From Dyella japonica DSM 16301 (GTDB lineage: Bacteria > Pseudomonadota > Gammaproteobacteria > Xanthomonadales > Rhodanobacteraceae), in the NCBI RefSeq assembly GCF_001010355.1, contig NZ_JPLA01000044.1, forward strand, positions 1 through 44,728: a DNA stretch of 44,728 nt. Direction: 5' to 3'. Each line of letters begins with the position of its first letter. Positions within the stretch are counted from its first letter, which is position 1. The notes below the pieces were generated by a model. The model did not search any database. It was not told the DNA's origin and saw nothing but the letters and a program-made list of their open reading frames with translations. Positions 35,661-44,728 of the stretch are shown here, in pieces. Both the position numbers and the translations under genes were made by a program.

Positions 35661-37937
35661 ATGCGCGCCCTCCTGTTTGCTGCCCTGACGATGGTAGCCC
35701 TGCCGACCATGGCCGAAAAACTCACGATCGAACGCATCTTCGACGGTGGCAATCTTGCTGGTGCCGCGCCGCGCGGTCTGCAGATTTCGCCCGACGGCAG
35801 CCGCGTGACCTTCCTGCGCGCCCGCGCGGACGATCAGTTCCAGCTGGATCTGTGGGAATACCAGCTCAAGGACAACAAGACGCGCCTGCTGGTGGACTCC
35901 AAGAAACTCGAACCCAACGGCGAGCAGTTGTCGGATGCGGAAAAGGCGCGTCGCGAACGCGAACGCACCGCCGGCCTGCACGGCATCGTGAGCTATCAGT
36001 GGTCGCCGGACGGCAAGCAGCTATTGTTCCCGATCAACGGCAAGCTCTACGTCGTCGCGCTGGCCACGCCGGACGCGGCGCCCACGCCGCTCGATACCGG
36101 CGACAACGTGATCGACCCGAAGATCTCGCCGAAGGGTCGCTACGTGTCCTATGTGCGCGATCAGAATCTTTGGGTGATTGAGCTCAGCACCGGCGAGGCC
36201 AAACAGCTCACCCATGATGGCGGCGGCACCGTGCACAACGGCGAAGCCGAGTTCGTGGCGCAGGAAGAGATGGACCGCAGCGAAGGCTACTGGTGGGCGC
36301 CCGACGATTCGGCCATCGCGTTCGAGCGCTACGACGAAGCCAAGGTGCCGGTGACCAAGCGCACCGAGCTGTTCGCCGATCACACCGATGTGATCGATCA
36401 GCGCTACCCCGCCGCCGGCGCACCCAACGTCGCCGTGAAGCTGGGCCTGGTCTCGCCCGCGGGCGGCCAGCCGCGTTGGATCGACCTGGGCAAGGATGCG
36501 GACATCTATCTCACCCGCGTGAACTGGTTGCCCGATGGCAAGCACCTCGCCTATCAGCGCATGCCGCGCAACCAGCAGAAACTGGATTTGCGCCTGGTCG
36601 ATGCGAAGACGCTGGCGCAGCGCACCCTGCTCACCGAGGCCAGCGACACCTGGATCAATCTCAACAGCGATCTGACCTTCCTCAAGGACGGCAAGAGTTT
36701 CCTGTGGGGCAACGAGCGCAGCGGTTATCACCATCTGTATCTGTACGGACTCGATGGCACGCTCAAGCACGCGGTGAGCGAAGGCGATTGGCCGATCGAC
36801 GGGTTGCTGGCGGTGAACGAGCACACGGGTACCGTTTTCGTGGCCTCGAACAAGGACGCGGTTCCCGAGAAGCAGGTCTACGCGCTCAAGCTCGATGGCA
36901 GCACGGCGAAAGCGCCCGCACGCATCAGCCAGGGCGCCGGCACGCATGTGGCCTCCTTCGCGCCGGATGGCAGCTTCTATCTCGACAATTTCTCCAGCGT
37001 CGATACGCCGCCCCAGGTCAGCCTGCACAAGGCGGACGGCAGCCTGGTCAGCTGGATCGAGCCGAACAAGCTGGATGAAAAACATCCGTACTGGCCGTAT
37101 CGCGACAGCCTGATCAAGCCCGAATTCGGCACGCTCAAGGCGGCGGACGGGCAGACGCTGTATTACCGCTTGTACAAGCCGGCCGGCTTCGATCCCACCA
37201 AGAAGTACCCGGTGTTCGACATGTTTTATGGCGGCCCGCATGCGCAGATGGTCAGCAATGCGTGGGGCGACTACTTCAATCAGTACATGGCGAACCAGGG
37301 CTTCGTGGTGTTCACCCTGGACAACCGCGGCATGGCGCGCCGCGGCCGCCAGTTCGAGAACGCGATCTACCAGCAATTGGGCGCCGCCGAAGTGGACGAT
37401 CAGCTGGTCGGCATCCACTGGTTGAAGTCGCAGCCGTGGGTGGATGCCAAGCACATGGGCGTGTTCGGCTGGAGCTACGGCGGCTACATGACCACCATGA
37501 TGCTGGCCAAGGCCTCCGACGAACTCGCTGGCGGCGTGGCGGTGGCGCCGGTGACCAACTGGCGGCTGTACGACACGTTCTATACGGAGCGTTACCTGGG
37601 CCGTCCGCAGGACAACGATTCGGGGTATACGCGCAGTTCGCCGATGGCGTGGCTCGATGGGCTGACGTCCAAGCTGTATCTCGTCCACGGTATGGCTGAC
37701 GACAACGTGCTGTTTCTCAACTCGACCGAGTTGATGGCCGAGCTGCAGAAGCGCGGCACGCAGTTCCAGTTCATGGCCTACCCGGGCGCCAAGCATGGGC
37801 TGAACCTGCCTGGGCAGCGCAGTCACGTGTATCACCTGATTGAGAATTTCTTTCAGCAGCAGGTGAAGGGGGCGGCGGTTGCGCCGGTTGCGCCCAAGGC
37901 GGTGGCCGTGCCGGCAGCGGCAACCACGACGCGGTAG
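35661..37937 (+). CDS. Dipeptidyl peptidase IV-type S9B serine peptidase
   Basis: A 758-residue exported peptidase that removes X-Pro dipeptides from peptide N termini. Signal peptide at residues 1-18 (MRALLFAALTMVALPTMA). An eight-bladed propeller domain (about 30-480) includes the N-terminus-binding double Glu E202-E203 in QEEMDR, the feature of dipeptidyl peptidases. The alpha/beta hydrolase domain has the catalytic S605 in GWSYGG, D680 in HGMADDNV and H712 in AKHGL, plus DNRGMARRGRQFE. All catalytic residues are present. An Ala/Val/Pro-rich tail extends past the catalytic domain (about 740-758). In xanthomonads such enzymes are periplasmic and help use proline-rich peptides. REP copy 3 lies just downstream. 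Confidence 0.93.
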   Translation: MRALLFAALTMVALPTMAEKLTIERIFDGGNLAGAAPRGLQISPDGSRVTFLRARADDQFQLDLWEYQLKDNKTRLLVDSKKLEPNGEQLSDAEKARRERERTAGLHGIVSYQWSPDGKQLLFPINGKLYVVALATPDAAPTPLDTGDNVIDPKISPKGRYVSYVRDQNLWVIELSTGEAKQLTHDGGGTVHNGEAEFVAQEEMDRSEGYWWAPDDSAIAFERYDEAKVPVTKRTELFADHTDVIDQRYPAAGAPNVAVKLGLVSPAGGQPRWIDLGKDADIYLTRVNWLPDGKHLAYQRMPRNQQKLDLRLVDAKTLAQRTLLTEASDTWINLNSDLTFLKDGKSFLWGNERSGYHHLYLYGLDGTLKHAVSEGDWPIDGLLAVNEHTGTVFVASNKDAVPEKQVYALKLDGSTAKAPARISQGAGTHVASFAPDGSFYLDNFSSVDTPPQVSLHKADGSLVSWIEPNKLDEKHPYWPYRDSLIKPEFGTLKAADGQTLYYRLYKPAGFDPTKKYPVFDMFYGGPHAQMVSNAWGDYFNQYMANQGFVVFTLDNRGMARRGRQFENAIYQQLGAAEVDDQLVGIHWLKSQPWVDAKHMGVFGWSYGGYMTTMMLAKASDELAGGVAVAPVTNWRLYDTFYTERYLGRPQDNDSGYTRSSPMAWLDGLTSKLYLVHGMADDNVLFLNSTELMAELQKRGTQFQFMAYPGAKHGLNLPGQRSHVYHLIENFFQQQVKGAAVAPVAPKAVAVPAAATTTR

Positions 37938-37948
37938 AACGCGTTCTT

Positions 37949-38028
37949 GTGGGAGCGCACCCTGTGCGCGACAAACCTACGGAGCGGTACATCCCCGCGT
38001 GGCTGTCGCGCACAGTGTGCGCTCCCAC
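37949..38028. repeat. REP-like composite palindrome, copy 3
   Basis: Arms 37949-37972 and 38005-38028 are 24-base inverted repeats with a single mismatch (AGTGTG for AGGGTG in the right arm) and a 32-base spacer related to copies 1 and 2. It sits between the convergent dipeptidyl peptidase gene and the unknown gene at 38107. Confidence 0.9.
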
Positions 38029-38060
38029 AGGCGAGGCGAGACCGCCGACGCTAACAGGCA

Positions 38061-38087
38061 AAAAAAGGCCGCCCTGGGGCGGCCTTT
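38061..38087 (-). terminator. Bidirectional terminator between the peptidase gene and the hslVU operon end
   Basis: AAAGGCCGCC (38064-38073) pairs with GGCGGCCTTT (38078-38087) around a CTGG loop. On the minus strand it is followed by six T (the A-run at 38061-38066), so it mainly ends the hslV-hslU-unknown operon; the plus-strand side has only TTTCGCTT. Confidence 0.88.
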
Positions 38088-38106
38088 CGCTTCAATCCAT
38101 CAAACC

Positions 38107-38721
38107 TTACTGCGCATGCCCCACGCCCGAATCGCCCTGCTCCAGCGGCGGCGGGGTGCCGGCAACGGCCAGCAGAGAGGTGGCGTAGCCGTCCTCGATG
38201 CTCACGGTGGACACCTCATCCCACGAGAAGAATGACGCTTCGCGCAGCCATTCGGCGTCGGGCGAGATCTCCTGCATGTTGAAGCCGTCTTCTTCCACGC
38301 TGATCAGTCGACCGATGTAACAGACTTCGGCCTCGTCCTCGCTGTCCACGTGCACGCCGATCACTGGCGCCTGCGCGGCAGCGGCCTGGATGACGCTGCG
38401 GATGTCGTCCAGCGGGAAGCCCCGCGGCGGACGTGGCATCAGGTGTTTGAGCACCAGCGCCTTCTCCATGAAGGGCGCGTGTTTGTCCGGCGCTTCCAGC
38501 TCGGAAACGTCGCGGTGGCGCATCACGTACATGCCGTCATAGGTGATGCCGTCACCAACCACCCACAGCAGAAAGAATTCACGGCCAACCCCGCCCACGT
38601 AGCCGCAAAAGCTGCCGTGTTCGAGTTCACCGCGCCATAACCGGACCAGCTGGTGCTTCTGCTGCGCCTCGCGCAGCTGAGCCCGCTGGCCGGTGGTCTT
38701 CAGTTCAATCACATTTCCCAT
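38107..38721 (-). CDS. Conserved hypothetical protein downstream of hslU
   Basis: A 204-residue soluble protein of unknown function. The start at ATG 38721 (MGNVIELKTTGQRAQLREAQ) is preferred to TTG 38727; neither has a ribosome-binding site, so translation may be coupled to hslU, which ends 36 bases upstream. Recognisable content is only general: LVRLWRGELEHGSFCGYVGG, RFFLLWVVGDGITYDGMYVMR and an acidic C-terminal part EVCYIGRLISVEEDGFNMQEI. It is beta-rich and has no signal peptide. Co-transcription with hslVU suggests a link to proteolysis or simply read-through. The operon terminator follows. Confidence 0.8.
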   Translation of the reverse strand: MGNVIELKTTGQRAQLREAQQKHQLVRLWRGELEHGSFCGYVGGVGREFFLLWVVGDGITYDGMYVMRHRDVSELEAPDKHAPFMEKALVLKHLMPRPPRGFPLDDIRSVIQAAAAQAPVIGVHVDSEDEAEVCYIGRLISVEEDGFNMQEISPDAEWLREASFFSWDEVSTVSIEDGYATSLLAVAGTPPPLEQGDSGVGHAQ

Positions 38722-38757
38722 GGTCAAAATTTTACCAGCCCGGGGCTTTCCCCTTGT

Positions 38758-40095
38758 TTACAGGATGTAACGCGACAAATCCTCGTCCTGGACCAGTACG
38801 CCTAGGTTTTTATCGACATATTCGGCGTCGATCAGGTATTTTTCGCCGGATTTGTCAGCAGCTTCGTAGGAGATCTTCTCCAGCAGGCGCTCGATCACGG
38901 TATGCAGGCGGCGGGCGCCGATGTTCTCGGTGCGCTCGTTCACCTGGAAGGCCACCTCGGCCAGGCGGTCGATGCCTTCCTCCGTGAAGTTGATCGTCAC
39001 GCCCTCGGTACCCAGCAAGGCGATGTACTGCTTGGTCAAGGCGTTATGGGGCTCGCGCAGGATGCGCTTGAAGTCGCCGACCGACAGCGCCGACAGCTCC
39101 ACGCGGATCGGCAGGCGGCCCTGCAGCTCCGGAATGAGGTCCGAGGGCTTGGCCAGCGAGAACGCGCCGGAGGCGATGAACAGCATGTGGTCGGTCTTGA
39201 TCGGGCCGTACTTGGTCGACACGGTCGAGCCCTCGACCAGCGGCAGCAGGTCGCGCTGCACGCCTTCGCGGCTGACGCCGGCGCCGCCCCATTCGGAGCG
39301 CTGGGCGATCTTGTCGATCTCGTCGATGAAGACGATGCCGTTCTGCTCGGCCGCCTGCATGGCCTGTGCACGCACTTCTTCCTCGTTGAGCAGCTTGGCG
39401 GCCTCTTCCTCCACCAGCATCGGACGCGCGGCCTTGATGGCGACCTTGCGTTGCTGGGTCTTGGCGCCGCCCATGTTCTGGAACATCTGGCGCAGCTGCT
39501 GGCCCATTTCCTCCATGCCCGGCGGGGACATGATTTCCACGCCGACATTGGTGGCGAAGTCCAGCTCGATCTCGCGGTCGTCCAGCGCGCCTTCGCGCAG
39601 CTGCTTGCGCAGCTTCTGGCGGGTGTCGTTCTGCTCGCTGCTGGGCGCGGCGTCGTGCGACCAGTCCGACGGGGTCTGGCGGCGCGGCAGCAGGGCGTCC
39701 AGGATGCGGTCTTCGGCGCGGTCTTCGGCCTGCGTGCGCACGCGCTTCATGGCTTGCTCGCGCACCAGCTTATAGGCGACGTCGGCGAGGTCGCGCACGA
39801 TGGATTCGACATCCTTGCCCACATAGCCCACCTCGGTGAACTTGGTGGCTTCCACCTTCACGAACGGCGCATTGGCCAGCGTGGCGAGGCGGCGGGCAAT
39901 CTCGGTCTTGCCCACGCCGGTGGGACCGATCATCAGGATGTTCTTGGGCGTCACTTCGTCGCGCAGGCCCGGTTCCAGCTGCATGCGGCGCCAGCGGTTG
40001 CGCAGCGCGATGGCCACGGCGCGTTTGGCGTCGTGCTGGCCGATGATGTAGCGGTCGAGTTCGTTGACGATTTCGCGGGGAGTAAGTTCGGACAT
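38758..40095 (-). CDS. hslU: ATP-dependent protease ATPase subunit HslU
   Basis: A 445-residue AAA+ unfoldase that caps the HslV peptidase. The start at 40095 ([20 protein letters not shown]) matches the family N terminus; an upstream in-frame codon adds 11 unlike residues. Walker [16 protein letters not shown], Walker [12 protein letters not shown], the pore-loop region YVGKD and the C-terminal [15 protein letters not shown] with the ending DLSRYIL that docks into HslV are all present. The I-domain lies between about residues 110 and 240. It follows hslV by 80 bases and precedes the unknown protein by 36. Confidence 0.97.
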   Translation of the reverse strand: MSELTPREIVNELDRYIIGQHDAKRAVAIALRNRWRRMQLEPGLRDEVTPKNILMIGPTGVGKTEIARRLATLANAPFVKVEATKFTEVGYVGKDVESIVRDLADVAYKLVREQAMKRVRTQAEDRAEDRILDALLPRRQTPSDWSHDAAPSSEQNDTRQKLRKQLREGALDDREIELDFATNVGVEIMSPPGMEEMGQQLRQMFQNMGGAKTQQRKVAIKAARPMLVEEEAAKLLNEEEVRAQAMQAAEQNGIVFIDEIDKIAQRSEWGGAGVSREGVQRDLLPLVEGSTVSTKYGPIKTDHMLFIASGAFSLAKPSDLIPELQGRLPIRVELSALSVGDFKRILREPHNALTKQYIALLGTEGVTINFTEEGIDRLAEVAFQVNERTENIGARRLHTVIERLLEKISYEAADKSGEKYLIDAEYVDKNLGVLVQDEDLSRYIL

Positions 40096-40175
40096 GAGTT
40101 CACCGGAAAGATGGGTTTTCGCCGTCATTCCGCCTCAGCGGCAATGACAGGACCAGGAGCCGTCGCGCCGTGCGC

Positions 40176-40709
40176 TTACAGCTCCTCGATCGTGGTGTTG
40201 TGGTTGGTATAGATGCAGATGTCGCCAGCGATCTTCAGCGCGCGCTCGACGATGGCGCGCGAATCCATCTCGGTGTTTTCCAGCAGGGCCAGCGCGGCGG
40301 ACTGCGCGTACGGGCCACCCGAGCCGATGGCGATCAGGCCATGTTCGGGCTCCAGCACGTCGCCGTTGCCGGAAATCAGCAGCGAGGCCTCCTTGTCGGC
40401 CACCGCCAGCATGGCTTCCAGGCGGCCCAGGCGGCGATCGGTACGCCATTCCTTGGCCAGTTCCACGGCCGCGCGGGTGAGGTTGCCGCCGTGCTTGTCC
40501 AGCTTCTGCTCAAACAGCTCGAACAAGGTGAAGGCGTCGGCGGTGGCGCCGGCGAAACCGGCGATCACATTGCCCTTGCCGAGGCGGCGGATCTTGCGGG
40601 CGTTGGCCTTCATCACCGTGTTGCCGAGGGTGACCTGGCCGTCGCCGCCAATCACGACCTGCCCGTTGCGGCGCACCGAAACGATGGTCGTGGCGTGAAA
40701 GGATTCCAT
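40176..40709 (-). CDS. hslV: ATP-dependent protease peptidase subunit HslV
   Basis: A 177-residue proteasome-like peptidase that forms a double hexameric ring with HslU. The start at 40709 ([19 protein letters not shown]) gives a short propeptide (MESFHA) before the catalytic Thr of TTIVSVRR, which must be exposed by processing; E. coli HslV instead has only Met before Thr. Other motifs are [33 protein letters not shown] and [20 protein letters not shown]. The C terminus ends IEEL, a little shorter than in E. coli. Longer upstream frame is not coding. It is first in the hslV-hslU-unknown operon, with REP copy 4 upstream between it and xerC. Confidence 0.96.
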   Translation of the reverse strand: MESFHATTIVSVRRNGQVVIGGDGQVTLGNTVMKANARKIRRLGKGNVIAGFAGATADAFTLFELFEQKLDKHGGNLTRAAVELAKEWRTDRRLGRLEAMLAVADKEASLLISGNGDVLEPEHGLIAIGSGGPYAQSAALALLENTEMDSRAIVERALKIAGDICIYTNHNTTIEEL

Positions 40710-40783
40710 GGGGGACTCCGTAAAGAGTGAATTCGCCAAAGGTGGGGCCGTAAGGGCGGAATCCAAGCCATACCGCCCTCCCT

Positions 40784-40880
40784 GTAGGAGCGCACCCTGT
40801 GCGCGACCGGCGTCTGGCCGCTCGCGGTTGCCGGAGTTAAGGGCAATCTGGGAGCGGTCGCGCACAGGGTGCGCTCCTAC
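40784..40880. repeat. REP-like composite palindrome, copy 4 (variant)
   Basis: Arms 40784-40807 and 40857-40880 are perfect 24-base inverted repeats beginning GTAGGAGCGC instead of GTGGGAGCGC, with a longer, unrelated 49-base spacer. Unlike the others it lies between two genes of the same direction, hslV and xerC. Confidence 0.88.
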
Positions 40881-40905
40881 AAGGGGAATGGCGACAAGGC
40901 CCCGC

Positions 40906-41793
40906 CTATTTCCGCTTCGCCCGCGGATGCGCCGCGTCATACACCTTGGCCAGATACTGGAAATCCAGGTGCGTATAGATCTGCGTGGTGGCGATATCGG
41001 CGTGGCCGAGCAGCTCCTGCACGGCGCGCAGGTCGCCCGAGGATTCCAGCATATGGCTGGCGAAGGTGTGGCGCAGCAGATGCGGATGGATGCGTTTGGC
41101 CATGCCTTGCTGCAGCGCGAGCGTCTTCAGTCGCAGCTGCACCGTGCGTGGATGGATGGGCGCACCGCCGCGCCCCTTGAACACGGGCTGCTCCGCAACC
41201 ACGCCTTCCGCCTCGCCCAGCGCGCGCAGCGCGGCAACGGCATGGCGGCCCACTGGCACGATGCGGGTCTTGTTGCCCTTGCCGAGCACGCGCACTTCGC
41301 CCGCCTGCATGTCCAGGTCGATCCAGCGCAGCCCCGTGAGTTCGGACAGGCGCAAACCCGACGAATAGAACAGCTCCAGCATCGCGCGGTCGCGCAGATT
41401 CAGCGCGCCCTCGGTCTGCGTTTCCACCAGCGAGGTGGCTTCGTCGACGTCGAGCACCTGGGGCAGTTTGCGATGCACCTTGGGGCCACGCACGCCGGCC
41501 AAGGGGTCATGCTCGAGCAGGCCCTCGCGGGTGAGCTGGCGGAACAGGCTGCGGCAGGAAGACAGCAGGCGCTGCAGGCTTTTCGGCGCCAGGCCAGCGC
41601 GATGTTCGCCGGCCACGAAACCGCGCATGCGGTTGGGCTCAAGTGCGCTGAAGTCGGCGATGCCCTGCGCCTCCATCCAGCGCAGCAGCTTGGCAAGATC
41701 GCGGCGATAGCCATCGACCGTGTGCACCGATGCCTTGCGTTCTCCCGCCAGTCGCGAAAGCCAGGCATCGACCTGGGCCTGCGGGTGAGACAT
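40906..41793 (-). CDS. xerC: Tyrosine recombinase XerC
   Basis: A 295-residue recombinase that, with XerD, resolves chromosome dimers at dif. The N-terminal SAM-like core-binding domain covers about residues 1-90. Catalytic residues are R148 in [12 protein letters not shown]172 in GKGNKTR, H238-x-x-R241 in [13 protein letters not shown]264 in LLGHADI and nucleophile Y273 in TTQIYTHLD; the H-to-Y distance is nine. The gene order lptM-dapF-DUF484-xerC is the E. coli order and identifies this as XerC rather than XerD. It overlaps nothing but starts five bases after DUF484 ends, so it is in that operon. Confidence 0.95.
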   Translation of the reverse strand: MSHPQAQVDAWLSRLAGERKASVHTVDGYRRDLAKLLRWMEAQGIADFSALEPNRMRGFVAGEHRAGLAPKSLQRLLSSCRSLFRQLTREGLLEHDPLAGVRGPKVHRKLPQVLDVDEATSLVETQTEGALNLRDRAMLELFYSSGLRLSELTGLRWIDLDMQAGEVRVLGKGNKTRIVPVGRHAVAALRALGEAEGVVAEQPVFKGRGGAPIHPRTVQLRLKTLALQQGMAKRIHPHLLRHTFASHMLESSGDLRAVQELLGHADIATTQIYTHLDFQYLAKVYDAAHPRAKRK

Positions 41794-41798
41794 GGCTG

Positions 41799-42482
41799 TT
41801 ACATGACTTCCTGCGCGCGGCGCAGCGCGGCGGTGACGGTGCCCGCGATCATCTTCAGGAACACCGTGCCCATGCCAGGCTGGAAGTGGTCCGCATCGCC
41901 GCTGCCGATGGCCAGGATGCCGAACTCGCCCAGCGGCATCATGGCGGCGGAGCGGATCTCCGGCGCATGGTCGCCAAACAGGCGGTATAGGCGTTCGGCC
42001 GAGAGGCGGCCTGCGACCGGTTCGTGGTGCGCCATGAAATCGGAAAACTCGGGCACCTGCGAGCGGCCGCCCGGGATATGCACCAGCCAGTCGGCCGGCG
42101 GCAGGCCGATCGGGCCGAACAGCATCAGGCGCACCTGGTCGGTCTGGAAATCTTCCGCGAGCCGGGCCACCACGCTGCGTGCGGCCACCGCGGGCGTGCC
42201 GGCGCGCAGCACGGCGAGATTGAGCTCGTGCACCCGCTGCATCAGCCGCTCGTTCTCGGCAGCGATGGAGATCAGGCCGGCCAGCTGCTTTTCCAGCTCC
42301 GCGTTCTTCTCGCGCAGGCTCTGCAGCTGGTAGACCGCCAGCGAGGCGACGCGGCCCTGCTCGCGCGGCAGCGTGAGCTGGGCGGCGATATCGGGATAGT
42401 CGGTGAGAAACTCCGGATGGTGCCGCAGGAAAGCCGCGACGTCGCCGGCGGAAAGCGTGTCGACAATGGCGGTTTCGGACAT
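41799..42482 (-). CDS. DUF484-family protein (YigA-like)
   Basis: A 227-residue protein of the DUF484 family, which has a GAF-like fold. The start at 42482 (MSETAIVDTLSAGDVAAFLR) has GAGGT at good spacing. It shows VAAFLRHHPEFLTDYPDIAAQLTLP at the N terminus (the family signature), a coiled coil about residues 45-80, and a GAF-like region with MMPLGEFGILAIGSGDADHFQPGMGT. The position between dapF and xerC matches E. coli yigA. Function is unknown; a link to signalling has been suggested for GAF-like DUF484 proteins, but nothing here shows it. It ends five bases before xerC. Confidence 0.92.
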   Translation of the reverse strand: MSETAIVDTLSAGDVAAFLRHHPEFLTDYPDIAAQLTLPREQGRVASLAVYQLQSLREKNAELEKQLAGLISIAAENERLMQRVHELNLAVLRAGTPAVAARSVVARLAEDFQTDQVRLMLFGPIGLPPADWLVHIPGGRSQVPEFSDFMAHHEPVAGRLSAERLYRLFGDHAPEIRSAAMMPLGEFGILAIGSGDADHFQPGMGTVFLKMIAGTVTAALRRAQEVM

Positions 42483-42567
42483 GACTACCTCGGCGGAGTG
42501 ATGCGGTGCGCGCCGAGTGTGCGTTGTTCCGCTATCGGCTTTCAACCGACGCGGACAGAAAGCCGCG

Positions 42568-43401
42568 TCAACCCAGCCATTCACCTTCGAAAACGAAGGT
42601 TGCCGGCCCGGTCATCCACAGGGTATGCCCCGGTCCTGCCCATTCGATGGTCAGGGTGCCGCCGGGCAGCGTCACCATCACTTTCTCGTCGACCTCGTCG
42701 CGCAGGCGCAGCACCGCCATCGCGGCGCAGGCGCCGGTGCCGCAGGCGAGGGTCCAGCCGCTGCCGCGCTCATGCACGCGCAGGCGCAGCTGGCCCCGAT
42801 CGACCTGTTGCACGAAGCCGGCGTTGCAGCCTTCGGGAAAACGGCTGTGCGTGGTCAGCATGGGGCCGACCCGATACAGCGACGGCGCCTGCAGGTCCGG
42901 CACCACCACGACCGCATGCGGATTGCCCATCGACAGCGCGCCGATCTCCAGCACATCGCCGCCCACCTCGATGGAATAACGATACGCCTGCAAATCGGCG
43001 CGGAACGGAATGCGCTCAGGCTCCAGCGTCGGCACGCCCATGTCGACCGTCACTTCGTTCGGGCCGCTCAGACGCACGGTGACCGGGCCCGACGGGCTTT
43101 CCAGGCGCACCATGTCGCCGATCGACAATTCACCAGCACGATGCAGCCACGCCGCTACGCAGCGCACGCCGTTGCCGCACTGTCCCGACGGCGTGCCGTC
43201 CGCATTCCAGATGCCGTAGTAGAACGCGCAGCTGGGATCGCGCGGCGGCTCGATGCTGATCAGCTGGTCGAAGCCCACACCCATGTGCCGGTCGGCGATG
43301 GCGCGGATCTGCTCCTCGTTGAGCGAAAACGCGCGCTGACGGCAATCGACCATCACGAAGTCGTTGCCGATGCCGTGCATCTTGGAGAACGGAAGCTTCA
43401 T
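42568..43401 (-). CDS. dapF: Diaminopimelate epimerase
   Basis: A 277-residue enzyme that interconverts L,L- and meso-diaminopimelate for lysine and peptidoglycan synthesis. It starts MKLPFSKMHGIGNDFVMVDC, the usual N terminus. The two catalytic cysteines lie in GTPSGQCGNGVRCVA and TLACGTGACAAMAVL, the two halves of the pseudo-symmetric active site. The length is typical. Its ATG overlaps the stop codon of lptM in a TAATG junction, and DUF484 begins 85 bases after it. It is followed in the operon by xerC. Confidence 0.97.
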   Translation of the reverse strand: MKLPFSKMHGIGNDFVMVDCRQRAFSLNEEQIRAIADRHMGVGFDQLISIEPPRDPSCAFYYGIWNADGTPSGQCGNGVRCVAAWLHRAGELSIGDMVRLESPSGPVTVRLSGPNEVTVDMGVPTLEPERIPFRADLQAYRYSIEVGGDVLEIGALSMGNPHAVVVVPDLQAPSLYRVGPMLTTHSRFPEGCNAGFVQQVDRGQLRLRVHERGSGWTLACGTGACAAMAVLRLRDEVDEKVMVTLPGGTLTIEWAGPGHTLWMTGPATFVFEGEWLG

Positions 43402-43790
43402 TACATGAACTTGCCGCCGGTGATCCGGCCGTTGGCGTCCAGTTCGGCGAAATAGCGGCTGTTGTTGCTGCGCATCTCGCGGGTGGCGATGGTGCCGGGA
43501 AGGACCAGCAGCACATCCGGATACGCGGCCTTGAACTGCTCAGGCGTCGGATGCGCGGCGATGAAGGCATCGAACGCCGTCATGTCGGTGACAAAGCCAT
43601 GCACCGGAGCCGGCGTCAACGCGGCCGGAACTGCCGCGGCCACGGGTTTCGCTGCCGGCGCCGCCGGCGTCGCGGGATGCACGGTGGCTGCAGGCGTGGT
43701 CTTGGGCATGTAGAGCGGCCCCTTGTTGCCGCATCCGGCGAACAGGGCGAGAACGGAGCACAGCGGAAGCAGCAGGAGTGATCGGCGCAT
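43401..43790 (-). CDS. lptM: LptM-type lipoprotein (LPS assembly factor)
   Basis: A 129-residue lipoprotein. The start at 43790 (MRRSLLLLPLCSVLALFAGC) gives a typical lipoprotein signal with lipobox FAGC; an upstream Met would add 21 unlikely residues. Directly after the Cys comes GNKGPLYMPK, the LptM/YifL signature (CGxKGPLYxP), known to help LptD mature. The rest is an Ala/Pro-rich linker (about residues 32-65) and a C-terminal domain FVTDMTAFDAFIAAHPTPEQFK not seen in the much shorter E. coli protein. The stop overlaps the dapF start, as in E. coli. Family call is good, the extra domain has unknown role. Confidence 0.85.
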   Translation of the reverse strand: MRRSLLLLPLCSVLALFAGCGNKGPLYMPKTTPAATVHPATPAAPAAKPVAAAVPAALTPAPVHGFVTDMTAFDAFIAAHPTPEQFKAAYPDVLLVLPGTIATREMRSNNSRYFAELDANGRITGGKFM

Positions 43791-43927
43791 GTCGGGGTAT
43801 CCGGCGGGAACCCGCTCAGTATAGGCGAGCCGCCGCTGTGGAAGCGCCGCCACGCGTGAACGGCGCGCCAGCCGTTATGATGCCGCCGTCGCCGCCGCGA
43901 GCGGTTTGAATGCACAGAAGTACAACG

Positions 43928-44611
43928 ATGGACTGGACCGCGCTGTTGCGCCTCCCTTCGACGATCCTGCTGATCCTGGCCGCGATCGCCCTGCTGTTCA
44001 CCTTGTTTCAGCTGGTGGCCTTGCGCCAGCGCCTGGACGACAGGCAGCACCTGGCGGCCGCCGGTCGCTCCGTGCTGCTGATCGTGGGTTTCGCCATCAC
44101 CCTGGTGCTGACCGGCATGGGCTTCGCTTTGCGCGGCTATCGCCTGCTCAGCGAGGAGTCGCCGGTGGTCGAGATCGATGCGCACATTCTTTCTCCGCAG
44201 CGCTGGACGCTCGTCCTGCACTGGCCCGATGGCGCCACCCGGCGGGTCGACGTGGCCGGCGATGCCTGGCGTGTCGAGGCCGTGGTGCTGAAGTGGAAAC
44301 TGCCCGCAATGCTGGCGGGTGTGCCGCCGCTGTATCGACTGGATCGCTTGTCGGGGCGCTATGACGATCCCAACGATGAGATGCATGCGCCGCGCACCGT
44401 GGTCGATTTTCGCGAGGGCGGCAGCTTCGACTTGCTCGATCTGCACAAGCAATATCCGCGCTGGGTGCCGGATGTGGACGCGCAGTTCGGTAGCGGGGTG
44501 TTTTTGCCGTTGGTGGATCAGGGGCATTACACGGTGAGTCTGATGCGCACGGGGGCGTTGGTGGCGCGGCCGGATGAGGCGACGGTGCAGAGGATTGCGC
44601 AGCCGTTTTGA
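43928..44611 (+). CDS. Predicted inner-membrane protein, xanthomonad hypothetical
   Basis: A 227-residue protein with two N-terminal membrane segments (about residues 11-31, STILLILAAIALLFTLFQLV, and 48-68, VLLIVGFAITLVLTGMGFAL) followed by a soluble domain (about 75-227) that would face the periplasm. The start at 43928 (MDWTALLRLP) has AGAAG upstream; an in-frame ATG 18 bases earlier is possible. It shows no known domain; motifs are WTLVLHWPDGATRRVDVAGD and HKQYPRWVPDVDAQFGSGVF. It is divergent from lptM and the last gene of the window. Function unknown. Confidence 0.85.
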   Translation: MDWTALLRLPSTILLILAAIALLFTLFQLVALRQRLDDRQHLAAAGRSVLLIVGFAITLVLTGMGFALRGYRLLSEESPVVEIDAHILSPQRWTLVLHWPDGATRRVDVAGDAWRVEAVVLKWKLPAMLAGVPPLYRLDRLSGRYDDPNDEMHAPRTVVDFREGGSFDLLDLHKQYPRWVPDVDAQFGSGVFLPLVDQGHYTVSLMRTGALVARPDEATVQRIAQPF

Positions 44612-44728
44612 GTTGGGTTTAGGGTGATTGAGGTGAGGGGCTGTCTCACTTGGTTGTGTGGCATCGCAGCCCACCTGTTTTGCGCGGCGTCCCCGGCGCG
44701 GTCCAGCATTTGATCGTCATTCCTGCGA

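Overview
The window is the replication-origin neighbourhood of a gammaproteobacterial chromosome, most likely a member of the Xanthomonadales (Rhodanobacteraceae or Xanthomonadaceae, Dyella/Luteibacter/Rhodanobacter-like). The reasons are the high-GC coding sequence, the four-gene tonB-exbB-exbD1-exbD2 order known from Xanthomonas, a Xanthomonas-type PdxJ, the rpmH/dnaA gene order and the REP-like extragenic palindromes. No database search was possible, so the genus is inferred.

Left part (1-10.4 kb): a LuxR-type response regulator and a large SSS-transporter/histidine-kinase hybrid lie tail to tail around a REP element and resemble the acetate-switch pairs CrbS/CrbR and MxtR/ErdR. They are followed by a phosphopantetheinyl transferase, pdxJ, the TonB energy-transduction operon (minus strand) and an exported TPR protein. 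Origin core (10.4-20.7 kb): dnaA-dnaN-recF-gyrB run leftward and rpmH-rnpA-yidC-mnmE run rightward. DnaA boxes sit between dnaA and dnaN, and two perfect parS-type palindromes lie inside recF.

Island (about 20,662-31,025): a roughly 10.3-kb integrative element sits at the 3' end of mnmE, bounded by imperfect 18-bp direct repeats. This is the same target used by Salmonella genomic island 1. A tyrosine integrase lies next to the left end, and paired GGGACCAC arm-like repeats occur inside both ends. Composition is visibly more AT-rich than the flanks. Cargo: a membrane protein plus small protein pair with matching Pro/Ala tails; a four-gene operon (ribbon-helix-helix-like protein, TIGR04255-family protein, two unknowns); divergent from it, a serine recombinase-HNH nuclease-basic protein-Mrr-like nuclease operon; then a lipoprotein, an XRE regulator, a HUH Rep-like protein, a small helix-turn-helix protein and an AlpA-type regulator. 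The two divergent operons look like uncharacterised conflict or defence cargo and are the best candidates for an undescribed system.

Right part (31.1-44.7 kb): an FtsK/SpoIIIE translocase whose first membrane segment appears to be missing beside the island end, ribokinase, a Spy/CpxP-like periplasmic protein, a dipeptidyl peptidase IV, and minus-strand housekeeping genes: lptM-dapF-DUF484-xerC, hslV-hslU and an unknown protein. A final membrane-protein gene is divergent from lptM. No tRNA, rRNA or CRISPR array was seen.
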